A stretch of DNA of 64,000 nucleotides from Ifrita kowaldi (taxonomy: Eukaryota; Chordata; Aves; Passeriformes; Cinclosomatidae), in assembly GCA_013398055.1 (NCBI GenBank), contig VZRS01006711.1, positions 68,323 to 132,322 of the forward strand, read 5' to 3'. Each line of letters starts with the position of its first letter. Within the stretch, counting starts at the first letter, position 1. Shown in pieces: positions 50,133 to 62,770 of the stretch. A program made the position numbers and the translations under genes. The notes beneath the pieces are model-generated. The model did no database searches and was not told where the DNA came from. It saw only the letters and a program-made list of their open reading frames with translations.

Positions 50133-52152
50133 GGAAAAGAAAGGGAAAAAAGAGGAGCTTACGTGAGGCTTAGCCTAGTTTTCCACCCGTCAGAGACTGT
50201 GGAGAAGGAGCAGAGGTTGGGAGCTGGGTCTCTAACACTGATGGCTGCCCTGGGCACGGCTCAGTCAGGATTTCAGCAAAGGACAAACGCTGGGATGTGG
50301 GGACATATGGAAAAATGCAAATAAATGTGCTCGTTCCTGAGTTAAGATCACACCAACCCCAGTCCTGGGGGGACTGCCAGGTGGAGGGGCTGACTTGGGG
50401 TAAGACCAGCAGGCCTGTGATGGAGATAAATGGCATTTTTTTCTTGAAAAGGCACTGGAGGAGGAATCAGGGATGTGACACTTGGCAGGAAACCACACAG
50501 TTTAAATGGTTGTGTCTCTGCAGAACTGGGGACGCCCCAGACAGGCTGTGCCCTGCTCTCACAACCTGACAGCTTCAGGGGGGTCACAGGGCACGGAGGA
50601 AAACAGGGAAGGCACATCCCAGTGGGACTGGGGAAAGCTGGGGAAATGGGGTCTCTGCAGTGGGCAGAACTGGACATTCCAGCTCCAAAATGATGTTTAT
50701 TTGCAGAGTTTCGGGTTGCTGCCACAGAGCCACCCCTGGGCACCACAACAAACCCCTCTGCCTGGCCTGGATGCACAGAGGCTCAGCAAGGCTTCAGTGG
50801 GAAAAGGAGTGAGATTCTGGGGGATGCAGGGAAAATTGGGTCATGTTAAGACACTGGATTTCTGAAGATGTAAGAAAAACTAAGAAAATTTAATGATTTA
50901 AAGCAGATTTGTGGGCCTTGGTGCAAGCTGCAGTGGCTGGCTGGGAGTGTTATCTCTGAATTGTGACCGTGTGTGGGAGGCAACGCGCTGATGAAAATGC
51001 CAGGAAAAAGGGAATTAAACTGTGGGGAAAGATGTGGATTTGAAGTCCAGGTTCTGAAAAAACAGAAGGGGTATCTGGGCAAGAAACAGCTGAGTGGGAT
51101 ATTTCAATACTGGGGTGCAAAGCAGTCTTGGAGCACAGGGATGCATTCCTGCAGTGGGGAACGTGGGCAGGCGTGGGCACTTCCTCATCTTAGTGCAGGT
51201 GAGCAGATCCCACTCAGAATGCTGAAAATTCCCACCCCCTGTACTCCACAGGGATCTTTTCCTCCACAGAAGAACTCCAGAACGAGGGAGGAGCCAGGAA
51301 AACGTGCAGGGTTGGGTTTCTGCTCCTCACAAGTAAAACCTTGGAGCAATAAACCTCCCGAGGAGGACGAGCAGAGCCACGCACATCAATCCCAGCTGCC
51401 TCCTGAAAAACCAGCCCAAACCCTCTGGCTCCTGCATTTCCAGCCTAAACCCTCTGCTCCTTCATTTCCAGAAAGTTTAAAACACATCAGCTCTCATCAA
51501 CCCTCAGACTTCAGTGATCCCTGTGGAAATGCTTCCATTTGCGTGCTGAACGCACGGATCAATCCTTGGGATTGTTGGTTTGTTTGGAATTCAGCAGAGC
51601 TCCCCCCCAAATGTTTTCATTATGAATTGTTCTTGAAAGAGTGACTTCCTTGCCAATTTAGTCTCCAAAAGATAAAATGATTGCACTCGAGGGCAATGAG
51701 GGTTCACCAGTAAAGACTTTGAGCAGCCATTACAATGTGCTCCTTAGCAACTAACAGTGAAAATTATGGGATTTACTCGTGTAAAAGATATAACAGGAAA
51801 CATCCTGGCAATGGGAATATTGAAAAAAACCCTTTCCAGTAGGATGTTGGGAGTAATTTTCTCTTTCTACCACCATAATGAAATTATTTTGGGATGGTAG
51901 GTCAAAGCCCCAAAGTATCCTCACTGCAACCACGTTATTACTGGATTTTCTGCCACTCTTTGCTCCGTGCAGTTCTGGGTCCTGGCTGCTAATTCATGTT
52001 TAACAATTATTTTGGAATAAAAAACCCTTCTATAAAATGAATTCTTTTAATAAAGTGTGTGTGGGGACCAGTTTTTAGAAACAACTGTGTGATTCCCTTC
52101 ACTTTAGACGATGTTCACGCTAACAAAGAAGAGAGTGAAGGGTTTCTATAAC

Positions 52153-52205
52153 TGAATCAGAATATCCTGAGCAGGAAGGGGCCCACAAGGATCACCCCTC
52201 AGGAA
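52153..52205 (-). mobile_element. Possible CR1 remnant
   Basis: CAGAATATCCTGAGCAGGAA followed by GGCCCACAAGGATCA resembles the reversed end of the CR1 subfamily also seen at 58083-58362. Too short to be sure. Confidence 0.45.
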
Positions 52206-53737
52206 CAATCCAAAGGGAAAGGTACAAAAGGCAAGGTGGAGGATGCTCCCCTGGTTAGAGGTGGAAAGCAGCCAGCCTCCAACCCTGTCCCTCAGGCACT
52301 GAGGACACAGTGAAACAGTTCAGGCTCAATTCCACACAGAAATTTCACCTCTCTGGGGCCATCTGCACGAGGAGGAGGAAGAGAACAAAGAGACCTTTCC
52401 CCTTCCTTTTAACCTCCTAGGGCAGCACAGTGAGGCTCCACTCCTGCTCCAGCACCCTCAGAGGACACTTCCCCTCACACCTGTTATCCCCCACTCTTCT
52501 GGGGCTTAATTCTGTTCTAAAATTGGTCCCTCAGTCCCTTGGACATCTCAATATCATTTTGGCCTGCAGAAACTGCAGAAGACATCCACAGCATTAGCAT
52601 GGAGCTTTCAATTCGAGATTCAAAGGAAACTCCTTCCTGGAATATGGCCATGGGTTGGAAAGGTGATTTCAGAGAGGCCTCTGAGCACAGAGCAGAGGGA
52701 AGGACATCAACTGCCCTCCCCTCACGGGCTCCCACAATGAAAAACCCCCCTGAAAAGCAGATCCCATTTCTCTATCAGCTCCTGCTTCACAGACATCGCT
52801 TTCAGGCAGTTTTTGTCACAACAGGGGGCAAAACAATGATATAACTGAAAACCAGCACTGATTCAAACCTGATTTTCCTCTTTGGATACCCATTTCTAAA
52901 TCAACAGCATGTGACAAACAGTGGTGCTGACGAGACAGGCAACAGCTCCTGCACAGCTCCTCACCCACTCCCAGAGGGTTTGTTTGATTTCCAAACCAGC
53001 ATCCTGCAGTAAAGCAGCATCTTTGTGAATTTTCAGTTTAAACTGCAAATCCTGCTGAGGAGTTTAGGGCCAAATTGAGTCAAGTTAGCCCAGCAGGGAG
53101 AGAATATTTCATCTATGAGCCTAGGGGATGGCTCTGTGGGAGAAGAGAGGGGTCATCTGTTGGGAGAGGCTTGGTCCCATCATTGGGATGATTCAGCTGC
53201 TGCTGGTGGAGGTGGTGATGGAGCAGACACAGCCTGGAGGCCCCTGGGGTGGGGAGTGCTGGGGTGTCCAGGCTGACTCCCTGCAGTGCTCCTGGAGATG
53301 TGTAAAAATGTCTGGTTTCAAAGCTTTGGGAGTAAAACACAGAGTGCAGCCTCAGCAAGGTGAAAGAAATACAAAGTTATCCCTAATTAGAGGTGCTCCC
53401 CTGTAGGTGCTCATAAATCAGCAGGAATTGTCCTGCCTCGCTCATCCCACTGGGATCATAAAGAACTTGGACATGACTTGGCAGAGAATTACAAACAGAA
53501 GGGAAACCTTGCACTGTCCCATTTCCTCTGAACCCACTTCCACCAGTGTCCATTTGGGACAGCTTGGAAGATCAGCACCACCAGAGGCCACCAAATGAAA
53601 CTCAATGTGGACACACAGATCTGCAAATGCACAGCCCTGAGAAGGGCTGGGCAGAACGGGCTCAGGAGCTTCTCCAGGGCTGACTCAGAGAGCTTTCCTT
53701 GGTGATTCGATGACTGTGGAGGTGTGGGTGTAAATCA

Positions 53738-53995
53738 GAGGCACCGAGGTTGGAAATGACCCCCAAAATTGAGTCCAACCTTTGAGCAAACACCAGGGCC
53801 ACTAAACCAGATCACAAAGTACAACACCTACTCACTGTCTGAGCAATTCCAGGGATGCTGACTCCACCACTGCCCTGGGCAGCCTTTTCCAATGCTTAAC
53901 CATGCTTTAGTTAAGAAACTTTTCCTGATATCCTCCCCTGGCACAACTTGAGGCCATTTCCTCTTGTCCTGTCACTTGTTCCCTCAAAAAAGAGA
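53738..53995 (-). mobile_element. CR1 LINE fragment
   Basis: GAGTCCAACCTTTGAGCAAA, CCACTGCCCTGGGCAGCC and TTTCCTCTTGTCCTGTCACT match the reversed tail of the same subfamily as the insertion at 9461-9702. Confidence 0.88.
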
Positions 53996-54661
53996 TGGAC
54001 TCCCACGTTACCTCCTTCCAGGGAATTTTAGAGAGTGACTAAACAACTTCAGGCACCTATGAGATGTTTCATTATTCCATGGTCAGGAGGAATAGCTTGG
54101 CAAGGACACACTGGGAGCTCACCCTCCCTGTCCTGCCAAAGGGACGGCAGCTGAGCCGGCGGAACAAGCTGCAAATTCATCGCTTTGGGAGGGGCGTGGG
54201 CCAGCTCTGGTGCCACTAAAAATCAATGGGAGCTTTATCTCCATGCTCAGCAGAAGCAGGAGCTGGGCCACAGCAAACAACTTCAATCCCATGTCTGAAG
54301 GGGCGGGCTCACCCCCAAAGTGCCGCGTCAGAGCTGCGCCGCTGCCCCGCCAGAGCTCCTGATGGAGTCCAGGGTTATTTCCCAACGGAAACCACAGCAC
54401 AGTGAATAAAACTGTCAAGCTCAGCCCCAGCCCCCCAAATAGAAAGCACATCATTTAATCTAGTTCAGCTGTGTTTTCATAGATCTTTGTGGAAAAGCCA
54501 TTATTAGATCCATACTCAAGAGTTTAAAGCTTTTTTATTTTCTGAAAGCCTGTGTTGCTACAAGCACAGGGCTTAGGGTATCATTAATCCATATTCTGTT
54601 ACTGTGGCACAGCAGATTCCTCACTCGGTGAAAATATGTTCAATTTCAGAGACAACTAGCA

Positions 54662-54737
54662 TGGAAAAAAAAAAAGAAAGAAAGGGAGAAGAGAAAGGGG
54701 AAAAAAGGGAGGAAGAAAAAAGAAGAAAAGGACAAAT
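54662..54737. repeat. Purine tract (A/G) of about 75 bp
   Basis: Almost pure A and G on the plus strand, with GAAAGAAAGGGAGAAGAG-type units and no fixed period. Such mirror-like purine tracts can form triplex DNA in principle. Confidence 0.85.
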
Positions 54738-55502
54738 CTGAAATGAAAATAACATATCAAAAAGCACGTATTCGGGGGAAATATTAGCACTTTTATCATA
54801 ATGAGTTTGTAACCTAAATACATATTTCAAGGATGAAATTGCTGACCCTGTCTGCCCTCCACAGGAGGCTGAATGGCTCAACCACAGTTTAATCTTCCCT
54901 GAAAAGGCTACAGAAGGATAATACAGCCCTTGCAGAACAACACACATTCCTGATGCCCCAAGATTCATAATTTAACTCTTAAAAGGAGGGGGGAAAAACC
55001 CCTCAAATCCCAGCCATCAGCCTCAAAAGAACCAGCAGAAATAAAAATGAGACAAAACAAAACCCACACAACCCATGACGAGGATGGAAAATAAGGGATC
55101 GCTCAGATGAAGGGTGAAGCTTCAGAAACCCCTTTTTATTGTTTCTTACAGGCAGAGCCTTTGTAGTAAACTTAAATCACTCTGCATTTCCTAATTCAGC
55201 TAATTCTGGTTGCAATCCCTTTGATAAGAGAAGACAAAAAAATTGTTTTGTCAAACCCCACCTTGAGAAACCTCAATTTTTTTTTTCTTCAATCCAAATG
55301 TTTCTAATCTGATTATACTGTTTTAGCAAACTAAAATATAATCTAGGAGTCAAAAATGTATCCATTTGAGTTCCCCAGTTTGACTGGTAAAGAACAAGCT
55401 TTGATTTTAAATTCAGTCTGCACAGGTAGGATTCAGTCAGACCAGGTATGTGAGTAGAGGATTTGTCTCCACTCAAGTAGTCCCTGGCTGCTGCACTTGT
55501 CA

Positions 55503-55700
55503 GGATCAGAGAATCCCACAATGGTTTGGGGAATTAAAGCCCATCCAGTGCCACCCCTGCCATGGGCAGGGACACCTTCCACTGTCCCAGGCTGCTCCAA
55601 GCCCCAGTGTCCAGCCTGGCCTTGGGCACTGCCAGGGATCCAGGGGCAGCCCCAGCTGCTCTGGGCACCCTGTGCCAGGGCCTGCCCACCCCCTGTGGGA
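55503..55700 (-). mobile_element. CR1 LINE 3-prime fragment
   Basis: Contains ATCAGAGAATCCCACAATGG, CCATGGGCAGGGACACCTTC, GCCAGGGATCCAGGGGCAGC and CACCCTGTGCCAGGGCCTGC. Well preserved. Confidence 0.92.
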
Positions 55701-57004
55701 TTAGGAGGAGCCTCCTGTCTCATCCCACATCCCGAGCTCAGATTTGAGGAGCTGATACTCAGCTTGTCCTTCTCCAATGGATTTTGGGAAGCTGTGACCC
55801 TGCCAAGGGGTGCTGAGGGGCTTTGCTGGGAGTGCTGCTGCTGCTGCCCTGGGAGCTGGGAATGGCCGTGGATGGGAAGGCAGAGCCTGCTGGGAGAGCA
55901 GCAGCCCAAGGTGGTGTTTATGAAGCAATCACCTTGCCATCCTGAAATCTGGAGTGATGGGAATGGTCTGGAGGCAGCTGCTCATTACCCATCCCCAGGG
56001 AAAACGTGCCTTCAGTCATGAACAAACCCCAGCAGGTCAGAGGCAGAAGGATAATTTATCATAAACTACGTGGGGAGACAGAGGACTTGACTGCACCCTC
56101 TGTATTATTCCTCATTACACATCATCCCTCTAAAGTGTGTGAACCCAGGGGCTACTGGCATTTTCATCCCCTCATTTCTGTAGCTGGAGCACATCAGCTT
56201 CTCTCCCCAGTCAGTCAAAAGCACCTTCCATTTCACCAATCTCCATGACTGAGAACTCCATGCTTGGGAAGGCTCTGCCTTGAGCTCCTGCAAGGATATT
56301 CCTGCTGTAATTACTGCATGGCCCTCCCAGGACAACAGCACAGGGAAACCACACAGATGATGGATGAACAGGCCCCTGTGTTTTTTCTCTGCCTTCACCT
56401 TCACAACCACAAGAGCAAAACGATGACTCGTGGTCCTGTGCCATCATTTGCCCACTCTCACAGCCTTTATGCTCCAGAGGGCTTTGCATGATTTCATAGA
56501 ACGTTAATCCACAGCAAGATCCTGCCTTTTCTTCTCCTCAGCTTTTGACAAGGAGCTGCAGCTCTGCTTTAGCCCAAAATAAACACAGAGCTGCCCGTTT
56601 TCCCTTTTACACCCAGAGTGCCCACACCTGATGTACCACCGAAACACAGGACTTGTGAATCTATCACTGGATTCATCCCTCGTGGAGATTATGCTCCTTT
56701 TTAACATTTTGAAGCTTTAATTCCTCCAAGGAAAGGCAAAAATCAATGGTGAGATCCCATCTGCCAGATCCTTTCCTAGGTAACCTCTTCCTCAAGAGAT
56801 AAGACATTTTACCCTGTATGCTCCATATAATTGCAGCTAAATAATGATAAATCACACTATGTGTCCCTTATTCACACTTCCCCTCTTTCTCACTCCACGA
56901 ACAATTAAGACACCACTCTAATCCATCAGGAAAAGTTGGGAAAACACACCCAGCTCCCAGTTTTTCCAGCACACTGTGGGAACAGAGCCCGCCTCCTTAC
57001 TTAC

Positions 57005-57180
57005 AAGCAAACTGCAGCTTGGCTTCTCTGCTGACAATCGTTCCGAAGGGGTTTGTTGCTACACACTGGTACGTCCCAGCATCCTGGGTTTTATTGGGAT
57101 TATTGATCAGCAGGCTGCCTTCCACCAGGCTGTAGCGATAATCCATGCCCACGTCAATACTGCTTCCATTTAACTTCCAC
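57005..57180 (-). CDS. CNTN4: CNTN4 exon, second half of Ig1 (176 bp)
   Basis: The acceptor is TTCTGTGCTCCAG and the donor GTAAGT, close to consensus. Two bases carried from the previous exon complete Gly43; the exon then encodes residues 44-101 and leaves one base over. It begins WKLNGSSIDVGMDYRYS, holds the Ig core tryptophan (Trp44), and ends in the DAGTYQC signature with Cys82, the partner of Cys32. NKT at residues 72-74 is a possible N-glycosylation site. The tail SREAKLQFA is the Ig1-Ig2 linker shared by CNTN3, CNTN4 and CNTN6. It lies about 1.3 kb downstream of the first Ig1 exon, the second shortest intron in the window. Confidence 0.92.
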
Positions 57181-58489
57181 CTGGAGCACAGAATGCCAAA
57201 GTTAAACTCTGCCGATGCTCAGGGATGCCCCTGGGTATTTGAAAACACAGCGTGAAGTAAATAAAGGAAGACTTAGAACGGCTCTGACAACTTATTAAAA
57301 ATAAAAAGAGAAGGCAGAAAAATGCAAATTTCCTGAGTGGTATTGAAATATTCCAGTATTTAACTGAAAGAGCAATATCCTCGACATATATTTCAGTCTC
57401 TGAAATGATTAATGCTTCTGTAGTTGCTGGTGCTGCTGCTCTTTGGAATGAATCACTTGGCAAGGGGAAGTCCCTGAAACAGGATCTCTAACCCATTCAA
57501 GTCCACTGAGGATATTTTCTTTCCCCTCTCCCGACTTGCTGGTGGTTTGTTTATAAATTTAAGGAAATTCTCTGCCAGCAGATATTGCCACAAAGTGGAA
57601 CACCGAGGAATTCCAGCCCCAGGATAGGGGGACACAGCACCTCCCATCTCCTGAGCGTATGGAGAAACCATGGAAATGTGTTTCACCGTGAATCCATGGA
57701 TTTTATGGCATCAGATAGCTGCCTGTGTCAGGAGACAGCACGGAGGCTGAGGCCTGGTGACTCTAATTGGTTTCAGAGTGGCATTTTCTGGTGAGCAGAG
57801 TGAGAGAGGCACCAAAGGAAAGGGAACAGCAGCACCAGTGATTCACAGCAGCAACAGCACTGCAGGAGGACGGCACCTTTCTCCAAGGACCTCAAAGCAG
57901 CTACTAAAGCTGAAAAGAATTAAGAATTTTGTCCATGTTTATGGAAAAGGATGGTTAATCTGAGAGCCAGGACTATTTATAATCCTTTTGTAACCTCTTA
58001 GAACTCCTGTCCAAATTTTGCAGTTGAGTTGCAATACCTGGAGATTTCCTGGTGTCCATTCCCTCTGTTCCTAACGCTCCAGAGTCACAGAACATCCTCA
58101 GCTGGAAGGGACCCACAGGGATCATCCAGTCCAACTCCAGCCAGGACACCCCAACAACCCCTGGGCATCCCTGGCAGCGCTGTCCAAACGCTCCTGGAGC
58201 TCTGGCAGCCTCGGGGCCGTGCCCATTCCCTGGGGAGCCTGGGCAGTGCCCAGCCCCCTCTGGGGGAAGAGCCTTTCCCTAAAATCCAACCTAAACCTCC
58301 TTGGCACAGCTCCAGCCACTCCCTGGATACTGTCCCTGGTCACAGAGAAGAGACCAGAGCAGCCTCTCGGGAAGAGCTGCCTGGTTTTTGGTTGGGATTT
58401 TTTGGGGATCAGCACTGGGACATCACTGATACACACAGGAGAAAGGCTCTTGTGTGATGCTTCTAAGAACAGTTAAACATTGAACATAC
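57181..58489 (-). other. Intron within Ig1 (about 1.3 kb)
   Basis: The only feature seen is a CR1 fragment at about 58083-58362, which keeps plus- and minus-strand frames open by chance. Confidence 0.8.
58083..58362 (-). mobile_element. CR1 LINE 3-prime fragment inside the Ig1 intron
   Basis: GTCACAGAACATCCTCAGCT, GGAAGGGACCCACAGGGATC and CATCCAGTCCAACTCCAGCC are the reversed 3-prime end of a CR1 subfamily distinct from the copies with the CCATGGGCAGGGACA motif. It is rather G+C-rich. Confidence 0.9.
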
Positions 58490-58616
58490 CCAATGGTTGG
58501 TCTGGGATTTCCTTGCACTTCACAGCTCAGCTTCACTTTCTTCTCCTCCGCGTCCAAGGGGAAGATCACGCTGTTGGGCTCCTGCAGGAAAACCGGCCCG
58601 TGCAGGGTGTTGTCAT
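58490..58616 (-). CDS. CNTN4: CNTN4 exon, first half of Ig1 (127 bp)
   Basis: This is the most 5-prime coding exon seen. It follows an acceptor ending TTTAATGCAG and ends before the donor GTATGT. The first codon is shared with an exon outside the window. It reads residues 1-42 and two bases of residue 43, starting DDNTLHGPVFLQEP, which is the mature N-terminus expected just after the signal peptide. Cys32 in KLSCEVQGNP is the first cysteine of the Ig1 disulfide. The split codon at the 3-prime end gives Gly43, directly before the Ig1 core Trp44 on the next exon; other contactins, as I recall them, have Arg there. The exon has no ATG of its own, so a start-codon ORF search does not show it in this frame. 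Confidence 0.9.
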
Positions 58617-61600
58617 CTGCATTAAACAGGGAAAATGGGACAGGTCATTCATGGGATCCCCATGTTCCCAAGCTTAAAATACAAAATAGTGTCTCAGCAG
58701 CAAGAGGCCGTGGGTCACTCACCTTGGAAAAGATCTGGTGACACTTTATTTAGTTTATAACAGCAGACTTTTTTTCCCAAAAGCCTCACATGGAGCCATG
58801 AAAATGTCCTACACTGAATAGAGCACAGAACGAAACCTCACCCAAAGTTCAAACAATGGGAACAGGAGCTGTTGTCATAGCAAAGCTCAATCCACAGCAG
58901 AATCCTTGGCTTCACCTTTAACAATGGAAATGTTTTCCTTGCAAATTAAACCCCCACGCTGTTAAACAGAGTTACACAGGAACCTGAGCCAGAGGGTCCC
59001 CAGCACGTCCAGCCCCAGTGCAACTGGTTCTGCCATCCCTGACTGAAACCCTTCTGTGGCCATGGGGTGCATCAGCCCTCTGAGGGCATGGAAACCCTTT
59101 ACACCCCTGCCCTCTCCATGCTCTGATGCCTCAGGAATCCCCTGGCACCAGCCCCACACCTCCCCAGGAATGAGGGTCCCAAGAGGTTTCCTATGACCAG
59201 CCCTGACAAGGACATTCCACACTTGTGCCCTTCACAGGGTTAAAAACTCACGCTAAATACAGGTAGAAGAGGGAAAATACTTTGGCAAAACAACCTGACA
59301 CGACCTTCAAAGAGCTCAGGAGTCATTTCCCAGCAATCCAGCACTCAGAGGTTGGGGATTACTGATGGGAGCCTCCCTTGTGCTGACTTTCGTTCTTCAA
59401 ATTTAAAAATACACTTTGATTTCTTGAGTTGTTAACTCCTTCCTATCTCCTTCCCTCTCTCCTCAACCCCTTTCTGCTTTCACCTTATCAATTTATCCCA
59501 TCTCAGAGCTGGAGCTGAGGGTGAGAACTGCTCACAGGCCCATCCCTGAGCTGCAGCTCTTCCCTGCCCACTGCTCTGCAGCGAGAACAGAATTTCAGGA
59601 AATTCACTGACACTGCTCAAAACACCCACAGAAAGCTACAACATAAATTCACTGCTCTCCATCCTGTTTGGATCAGAGAGTTTCATCTCCACAGTGGCTG
59701 TTCAGCACACGAAAGAAACCAACTTTTCTTCCCTGAAAAGATCAGCGATCTTGATTTCACTGAGACTTTTCCTCTCGTCACTGTCAACGTCTGGCTGCTC
59801 CTCTAAGTTTAGTGCAAGTAAGGACGCAGTGGAAGTGCTCACAGTCTTTCAGCTGAATGGAAGGAACCTTGATTTAACATTTTTAGATCATTTTCCAATG
59901 TTTTCCTGCCCTATCTTTACAGCAGACTCTGCTCTTTCAGTGTGCAGGGACTTGCAGAGATGTAAGCACGGAATTCTCTTTAGTCAGGCTGCTGGAAGCC
60001 CACCTGGATGGGGATACAGGAAACTTGTGGGTATGGGAGGTCAGGGGAAAATGAATAAATAAAATGCAGAGATGATGGGAAGTGCAAAATATACAGAAAA
60101 AAAGGAGTGAACAGAAGATGATGGATCTTCCAGATGGAAGGAGGGTGAGAATGAATGGGAATAGCTTCCACTGGGAAATCAGCTGGATTTACCAGGGACA
60201 GAACAACAGCTCTTCAACCCAGGGAGAGCAAATTCTGTCATCTCCACAGAAGAATTTCAGAGAGACTCTGCCAGGAATATTAGGAAGGAACCACCTCTCC
60301 CCCCATGTCTCCTCCCTCAGGCCCCACCACAAAGGAGGATGCACTCAGCCCACAGCCACAGGCCTTGTATTCACCTTTATTTTTAATTATATGTTAATGA
60401 TACCTGACTGAAACCCATCTATTATTCACAACACATTTCACATCCTCTCCAGCTTTAAATTACACCTGTGTGCAACTCACTGCTGCTGGTGGGAAAAGAT
60501 AATAATAGCCATGGAGCATATGGGACTGGATTATGGCATCCAGACTTGTTCCTGAGACCCAGGGCTGCTTCACTCCCTGAGCAGCCTCATCATTCACCCT
60601 AAGAAAGGATGTGATAGCCTGGCCCACAAAGATTATAGCTCTGAGTGCTGTATGAGTGCATTTGAAAGCAAGAGATTTAAAATAGATTTGAATTTATCCA
60701 GTTTCCTCACTGGAAAATACAGAAGCTGTGTCCTGTGTAAGGGTTGCTTCAAACCCCAGAAATGCAGAGTTTGACTGTGGCATGAGCCAGACCAGAGCAC
60801 CCCAGATAATCCAGTTAGGGACCTGCTGACCCAGGGATGTGTTGCATTGCCTCTGTCACCTGCCTCACACCCATCTCTGTGCTGTCATTCGCTGTCATTT
60901 CAATTAGAGGGTGACAATTTATAGCAAATCACACCAAAGGTCAGACTCCTGCTCCTCCTCCCATCACAGGAAAACACACCTTGCATCACAAGTGAACAGT
61001 TCTTCTGCTTGAGGTGGGAAACAGGAACAAATCTAAGGGTGCAAAAGTGTCCCCACATGTCCAGGACATCACCTGGCTGCAGGAGCAGAGGTTAAGGTGC
61101 AGCATCCTGCACTTCAAGGGTTAATGAAACTGGTCCCCAGTGTGCAGTGGGAGTCACAGCTGTAAGAGCCTGTCTGTGTCATTAATTAGTGAGCAATTTA
61201 CAATTTAGAAAACACAGACTCAAGATAGGGAACTAAAGGTAGATGTAGTCACAGGTGAAAACACTGAATTTGTCTGCTAAGTAACTCAATTTGCCTAGAA
61301 GCTCACCAAATAGCAAATGAAAACACTTCCAAATATTCCACCTGCTGCTGACACCTTTCAACGTTCAGCTTTTATACGGCAAAAAAATGCCTGCCCTTCC
61401 TGTTAGGGCAGCAAGAGGAAAAATCTGGTGCGATTTCAAGCAAAGGGAGCTGGGCAAGGCAAGGAGAAGCTCTGAGAGCAGCTGCAGCCTACCAGGGGAG
61501 CAGAAGAGCAGGAAAAACTTTGCAACACTGGGCAGATAAAATTATTTTGAGCGCCTTTCTTTTTCTTCCTCTTATTGCTGCCTGTGTATAACCAAGATAA

Positions 61601-62752
61601 GCAAGTCCCAACTATTTAATCTTCAGCCTGTGGAGCTGCTTTGCTGCAGCCTTGATGTGTGATGGAAATCGCTGCAGCCCAGATCCCAACACCGTGCGAT
61701 AAGGGCTGAGCCACAGAACCCGACAGACGAGGCGGATTTGGTTCACAGAGCACTAAAGAGTCACTAATAAATAAAACAAGCTGCCATCTAGACTCCTGCA
61801 GACAGGAAACTACAAGGGCCTGCACCAGAAACAGCCCATTTTTGACTAAGTTGTGCTACTCAGATGTTTATTGTCAGCGCAGCGCCTGCGCTGCTGAAGC
61901 GTCTGCTTTTGTGGGAGCAAAGTTTTGCTATTTGGATAACTCTGAAATAGATGAATTTTACACTTTTTAAAAAAAATAAATTCGAAGTGGTAACTTTATT
62001 TCTGTTGCAGTAGTGTCCAGGGACTTGCACTCCAAGAGTGATAACACATTTTTGGCTTATCACTGGTGAACACTACGAGCAGCTTGATCCACAGAAACCG
62101 CCGAGGCCAGGAGGAGGCTCTTTGCTGTGCTGAGAGGCTTTTTTCCCTCGCCCTTCTCATCAGATTGTGTTTAATAGACTCTTTTTTGGTCGTTTCATCA
62201 AAAAATAACACGAGAACAGTGCTTATCTGTGCATAAACACCTAAAAGTGCTCAGTTATTTTAGCCCTCTTCCCCTTTACACCATTCAACAGCTGCTGCCA
62301 CTCCTCACACATTTCTCACTGTCCCAGGACAATAAAATAAATAACCTTCCCAGAAAAGCTAACTGGTGAGACACTCCCAGGGGCAGATTTTATTTTCCTG
62401 AGTTACATTTCTTTTGAAGAGCCCAAAATGAGTTAACCCAGAATGAACATGAGCCGCCCTCAGCTTAAGACAACCTGCAAACAAGATTGGGTTCCAAAAA
62501 GCATTTTTCCCCCTCCTTGTCAGATAAAACAAATGTACTCCTGCTCTGGGTCTGCCTCCTCTGACAGAAGTGTATTTTTTCCACTAAGAGGCAGGATCTA
62601 GGCAATTTCAGTCGATTTCACAATAAAAGAACCATTTTAACCACAGAAGGAGGTGTGTGTCCATATGGTGTTGGATGGAAAGTGATAGATCATTTACAAG
62701 AACATTCTGCTCAATGTATATTTTCCCCCCTTGTGAATCACAAAACCTATTT

Positions 62753-62770
62753 AAAAAAAAAAAAAAAAAA
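62753..62770. repeat. Run of 18 A
   Basis: Simple homopolymer with no recognisable retroposon body beside it. Confidence 0.85.

Larger units (their letters stand above)
42231..57004 (-). other. Intron between the Ig1 and Ig2 exons (about 14.8 kb)
   Basis: It contains CR1 fragments at about 48600-48745, 52153-52205 (weak), 53738-53995 and 55503-55700, a poly(A) run with an embedded N at 50107, and a purine tract at about 54662-54737. A 105-codon minus-strand frame at 45100-45417 with a hydrophobic start is probably chance. Nothing else recognised. Confidence 0.7.
4812..58616 (-). other. CNTN4: Contactin-4 gene, internal part (Ig1 to first half of Ig5)
   Basis: Nine distinct minus-strand exons join in one frame to 436 residues of a contactin: Ig1, Ig2, Ig3, Ig4 and half of Ig5, each complete domain built from two exons. 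Contactins are GPI-anchored axonal adhesion molecules with six Ig and four fibronectin III domains; the Ig1-4 horseshoe binds partners such as amyloid precursor family proteins and PTPRG (family knowledge). CNTN4 is preferred over CNTN3 and CNTN6 because phrases such as TVSVRQGQGMVLLC, CVVTNTVTN, RRADGK, ENVRGKNVARGQLTFYAQP and LVKVGGEVIIECKPKASP fit CNTN4 as I remember it. The signal-peptide exon and all exons after the first half of Ig5 are outside the window. Contactin identity is near certain; the paralogue call is from memory, without a database search. Confidence 0.85.

Noticed and set aside
55433..56021. Frames of about 158-174 codons on both strands
   Set aside because: They run through a CR1 fragment, and the same translated phrases recur at other CR1 copies in the window.
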